Assembly (NCBI GenBank): GCA_900473045.1
Contig: UCKS01000047.1
Coordinates: forward strand, 1 to 33,710
Direction: 5' to 3'
DNA from: Hyphomicrobiales bacterium
Lineage (GTDB): Bacteria; Pseudomonadota; Alphaproteobacteria; Rhizobiales; Rhizobiaceae
DNA length: 33,710 nucleotides
Positions 31,136-33,710 of this stretch are shown here, piece by piece. The notes under the pieces are model-generated. The model saw only the letters and a program-made list of their open reading frames with translations. It was not told the DNA's origin and did not search any database. Every line of letters starts with the position of its first letter. Position 1 is the stretch's first letter. The translations under genes and the position numbers were made by a program.

Positions 31136-33640
31136 TCAGTGCACCATTTTGAACGTGCGCAACCGCAGTGCATTGCCGAGCACGAATACGCTCGACAGGG
31201 CCATGGCGCCTGCAGCAAAGACCGGCGACAGCAAGATGCCGTAGGCGGGATAGAGCAGGCCTGCAGCAACCGGGATCAGAGCCGTATTATAGGCAAACGC
31301 CCAGAATAGATTCTGCCGGATATTGCCGATCGTCGCCTTTGACAGGGCGATCGCGTTCGGTACGCCCTGCAGGCTGCCCGACATCAGCACCACGTCCGCC
31401 GCCTCGATGGCGATGTCCGTGCCGGTGCCGATGGCCAGACCCACGTCTGCTTCGGCCAGCGCCGGGGCGTCGTTGATGCCGTCGCCGACGAAGGCGACCT
31501 TACCGTACTTGGCCCTGAGGCGGCGAACCGCATCGACCTTGCCGTCCGGCAGCACTTCCGCCACCACTTCGTCGATCCCCAGCCGGGCAGCGATCGCCTT
31601 TGCCGTGCGGGCATTGTCGCCGGTGATCATCGCGACCTTGAGGCCAAGAGCATGCAGGGCCTTGATGGCCGCAGGCGTTGCCTCCTTGATCGGGTCGGCT
31701 ACCGCGATGATCGCCGCGAGTTTGCCGTCGATAGCGGCATAAAGCGGCGACTTGCCCTCGTCGCCCAGACGTTCTGCAACCGTGAAGAACGTTGCCACAT
31801 CATGGCCGAGTTTGACCATGTAGCGGTCTGCACCGATTGCGACGCGCTTGCCGTCAACCGTGGCCTGGGCGCCAAAGCCTGTCACCGATTCAAAGTCCAA
31901 CACGGCTGGCAGCGAAATGCCTTCCGCAATGGCAGCGTCCACGATCGCGCTGGCAATCGGGTGTTCCGACTTGGCCTCGACAGCCGCGACGAGGCTGAGG
32001 ACGGACGGACGGTCGAAACCAGCAGCCAGTTCCAGATCGGTCAGGGCCGGTTTGCCCGCCGTCAACGTGCCGGTCTTGTCGAGGGCCACGACCTTGGCGT
32101 CCTTCAGCAACTGGAGTGCTTCTCCCTTGCGGAACAGCACGCCGAGTTCCGCGCCACGGCCGGTACCCACCATGATGGAGGTCGGCGTTGCCAGGCCCAT
32201 GGCGCATGGGCAAGCGATGATCAGCACGGCAACCGCATTGACCAGCGCGAAGGTAAGCGCCGGCGACGGGCCGAACGTGAGCCACGCTGCAAATGTGAGG
32301 GCTGCGACCGCAAAGACCGCCGGTACGAACCACATGGTGACCTTGTCGACCAGTGCCTGGATCGGCAGCTTGGAGCCCTGGGCTTCTTCAACCATACGGA
32401 TGATCTGCGACAGCACCGTGTTACCGCCGACCGCCGTAGCGCGGAAGGCGAATGCGCCCTTCTGGTTGACCGTGCCGCCGACGACCGTACTGCCCACCGA
32501 TTTTGACACCGGGATCGGTTCGCCGGTAATCATCGACTCGTCGACATAGCTGGTACCATCGACCACTTCGCCATCAACGGGCAGACGTTCTCCCGGACGA
32601 ACCTCGACGATATCGCCGGATACCACCGAGCCGATCGGCAAATCGACCGCCTTGCCATCCCTTTGAACACGCGCCGTCCTGGCTTGCAGGCCAGCCAGCC
32701 GTTTGATCGCTTCGGATGTCCGGCCCTTGGCGCGAGCCTCGAGCAGGCGGCCGAGCAGGATAAGCGTCACGATGACGGCGGCGGCTTCAAAATAGACGTT
32801 GATGGTTCCGGGGGGTAGCAAGCCGGGCGCAAAGGTTGCGACCAGCGAATAGCCATAAGCGGCAAGCGAACCGACAGCCACAAGCGAGTTCATGTCGGGG
32901 GCAAGACGCAAGAGCGCCGGCAGCCCCTTGTCATAAAACCGGATGCCTGGAATGAACAGCACCAGCGTTGTCAGTGCGAACTGAATGTACCAGCTCCACT
33001 GCATGCCGATCGTCGATCCGATGAGGCCATGCACGCCCGGAATCAGGTGCGATCCCATCTCGATGAGGAAGATCGGCGCCGTCAGCACTGCTGCGATGGT
33101 GAAGTCGCGGGTCAGTTCACGACGTTCTGCGTCCTTCTTTTCGGCGCGCTCAGTATTCTCGTCCTCGCCGCCATTGCCGGCGGCCGTCCCGATGACCTTT
33201 GCGTCGTAGCCGGCATCCCCGATCGCCGCAATCAGGGCCGCCGTATCGGCAGTTCCGTGGATCGTGGCGCGCTCTGTCGCCAGATTGACGACCGCCTCCG
33301 TCACGCCGGGGATCGCTTTCAACGCGCGCTCGACCCGGCCGACGCAGGACGCGCAGGTCATGCCATCGATCGATAGCTCTGTAGGACCGACTGTGCTGGC
33401 GGATTTTACCGGCACGGTATAACCGGCATTTTCGATGGCCTCGACAAGTTTTGCGCGGGCAACAGGTGATTGGATGGTGATGCTCGCGCGCTCCGTCGCC
33501 AGGTTGACCGATACGGTCCCAACCCCTGGGACGGCCTTTAAAGCCCTTTCTATACGACCGACGCAGGATGCGCAGGTCATGCCCTCTATGGGGAGCGATA
33601 TCGCTCCAGATAAGTCTGTTGTTCGAACGGGGGCATTCAT
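31136..33640 (-). CDS. actP: Cu(I)-exporting P1B-type ATPase (ActP/CopA)
   Basis: A 834-residue copper ATPase. Two heavy-metal-associated domains carry [15 protein letters not shown] (C23, C26) and [15 protein letters not shown] (C96, C99). Then come the first helices, the actuator [13 protein letters not shown] region, the transmembrane metal motif [13 protein letters not shown] (CPC), the phosphorylation site [11 protein letters not shown], the [10 protein letters not shown] motif that marks P1B ATPases, and [16 protein letters not shown]. The C-terminus NALRLRTF is usual for CopA. It exports Cu(I) from the cytoplasm. ATG 33640 is preceded by AAAAGGAGGCGGCT on the minus strand. A CueR-type operator lies about 50 bp upstream. 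Confidence 0.96.
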   Translation of the reverse strand: MNAPVRTTDLSGAISLPIEGMTCASCVGRIERALKAVPGVGTVSVNLATERASITIQSPVARAKLVEAIENAGYTVPVKSASTVGPTELSIDGMTCASCVGRVERALKAIPGVTEAVVNLATERATIHGTADTAALIAAIGDAGYDAKVIGTAAGNGGEDENTERAEKKDAERRELTRDFTIAAVLTAPIFLIEMGSHLIPGVHGLIGSTIGMQWSWYIQFALTTLVLFIPGIRFYDKGLPALLRLAPDMNSLVAVGSLAAYGYSLVATFAPGLLPPGTINVYFEAAAVIVTLILLGRLLEARAKGRTSEAIKRLAGLQARTARVQRDGKAVDLPIGSVVSGDIVEVRPGERLPVDGEVVDGTSYVDESMITGEPIPVSKSVGSTVVGGTVNQKGAFAFRATAVGGNTVLSQIIRMVEEAQGSKLPIQALVDKVTMWFVPAVFAVAALTFAAWLTFGPSPALTFALVNAVAVLIIACPCAMGLATPTSIMVGTGRGAELGVLFRKGEALQLLKDAKVVALDKTGTLTAGKPALTDLELAAGFDRPSVLSLVAAVEAKSEHPIASAIVDAAIAEGISLPAVLDFESVTGFGAQATVDGKRVAIGADRYMVKLGHDVATFFTVAERLGDEGKSPLYAAIDGKLAAIIAVADPIKEATPAAIKALHALGLKVAMITGDNARTAKAIAARLGIDEVVAEVLPDGKVDAVRRLRAKYGKVAFVGDGINDAPALAEADVGLAIGTGTDIAIEAADVVLMSGSLQGVPNAIALSKATIGNIRQNLFWAFAYNTALIPVAAGLLYPAYGILLSPVFAAGAMALSSVFVLGNALRLRTFKMVH

Positions 33641-33689
33641 AGCCGCCTCCTTTTCGCGTTCCGAAATTCAGGTTCGGACGGAAGATGGG

Positions 33690-33710
33690 CCTTCCAACCA
33701 TGGGAAGGTC
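33690..33710 (-). promoter_or_regulatory. CueR/HmrR operator of actP
   Basis: CCTTCC (33690-33695), a 7-bp spacer AACCATG and GGAAGG (33703-33708) form the palindrome used by CueR (E. coli consensus ACCTTCC-n7-GGAAGGT). On the minus strand GACC begins a probable -35 (TTGACC, its TT outside the window); about 19 bp later CATCTT may be the -10. The over-long spacer is typical of MerR-family promoters. Confidence 0.85.

Overview
The window looks like part of an alphaproteobacterial genome of the Rhizobiales (Rhizobium/Agrobacterium/Ochrobactrum-like), probably an accessory replicon or genomic island. This rests on GC-rich codon use, a rhizobial-type copper pair (actP with a CueR-like regulator), DUF982 and DUF992 proteins that are typical of rhizobia, and many ABC transporters with local GntR, LysR, LuxR and RpiR regulators. 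No rRNA, tRNA, CRISPR array or intact insertion sequence was recognised.

The layout alternates intact modules with stretches of decayed genes. (1) Positions 1-2190 hold a broken class III aminotransferase, a small hypothetical protein and a broken LysR regulator. (2) Positions 2195-11207, plus strand, are a complete ferric-siderophore island: ECF sigma factor, FecR-type anti-sigma factor, TonB-dependent receptor with an N-terminal signalling domain, periplasmic binding protein, siderophore-interacting reductase, two FecCD permeases and an ATPase. The last six genes overlap or nearly touch. (3) Positions 11387-18248, minus strand, carry a GNAT acetyltransferase, a NagZ-type beta-N-acetylglucosaminidase and an oligopeptide/oligosaccharide-type ABC importer. 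Together they suggest uptake of GlcNAc-containing oligosaccharides or muropeptides followed by cytoplasmic hydrolysis. (4) Positions 18400-20879 are a gene graveyard: an IS21-type remnant (istA end, istB start), an RpiR/SIS regulator remnant, a scrap resembling an RTX protein C-terminus, and a LuxR-type regulator with one frameshift. (5) Positions 21254-21703 encode a DUF982 protein.

(6) Positions 21739-27658 are a regulated catabolic unit. A minus-strand operon encodes a polar amino acid-type ABC importer, a class V aminotransferase-fold enzyme and a hydantoinase/dihydropyrimidinase. A FadR-type GntR regulator is divergent, with a palindromic candidate operator between them. (7) Positions 27659-28577 hold non-coding or decayed sequence including a DUF992 remnant. 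(8) Positions 28578-30565 are a second GntR regulator overlapping a CynX/NimT-type MFS transporter. (9) Positions 30624-33710 are the copper efflux ATPase and its regulator, with a textbook CueR-type operator at the right edge.

The least explained intact units are the hydantoinase/class V enzyme operon, where the class V protein lacks the expected desulfurase cysteine, and the NagZ/GNAT/ABC operon, whose probable RpiR regulator seems to have been destroyed next to an IS21 remnant.
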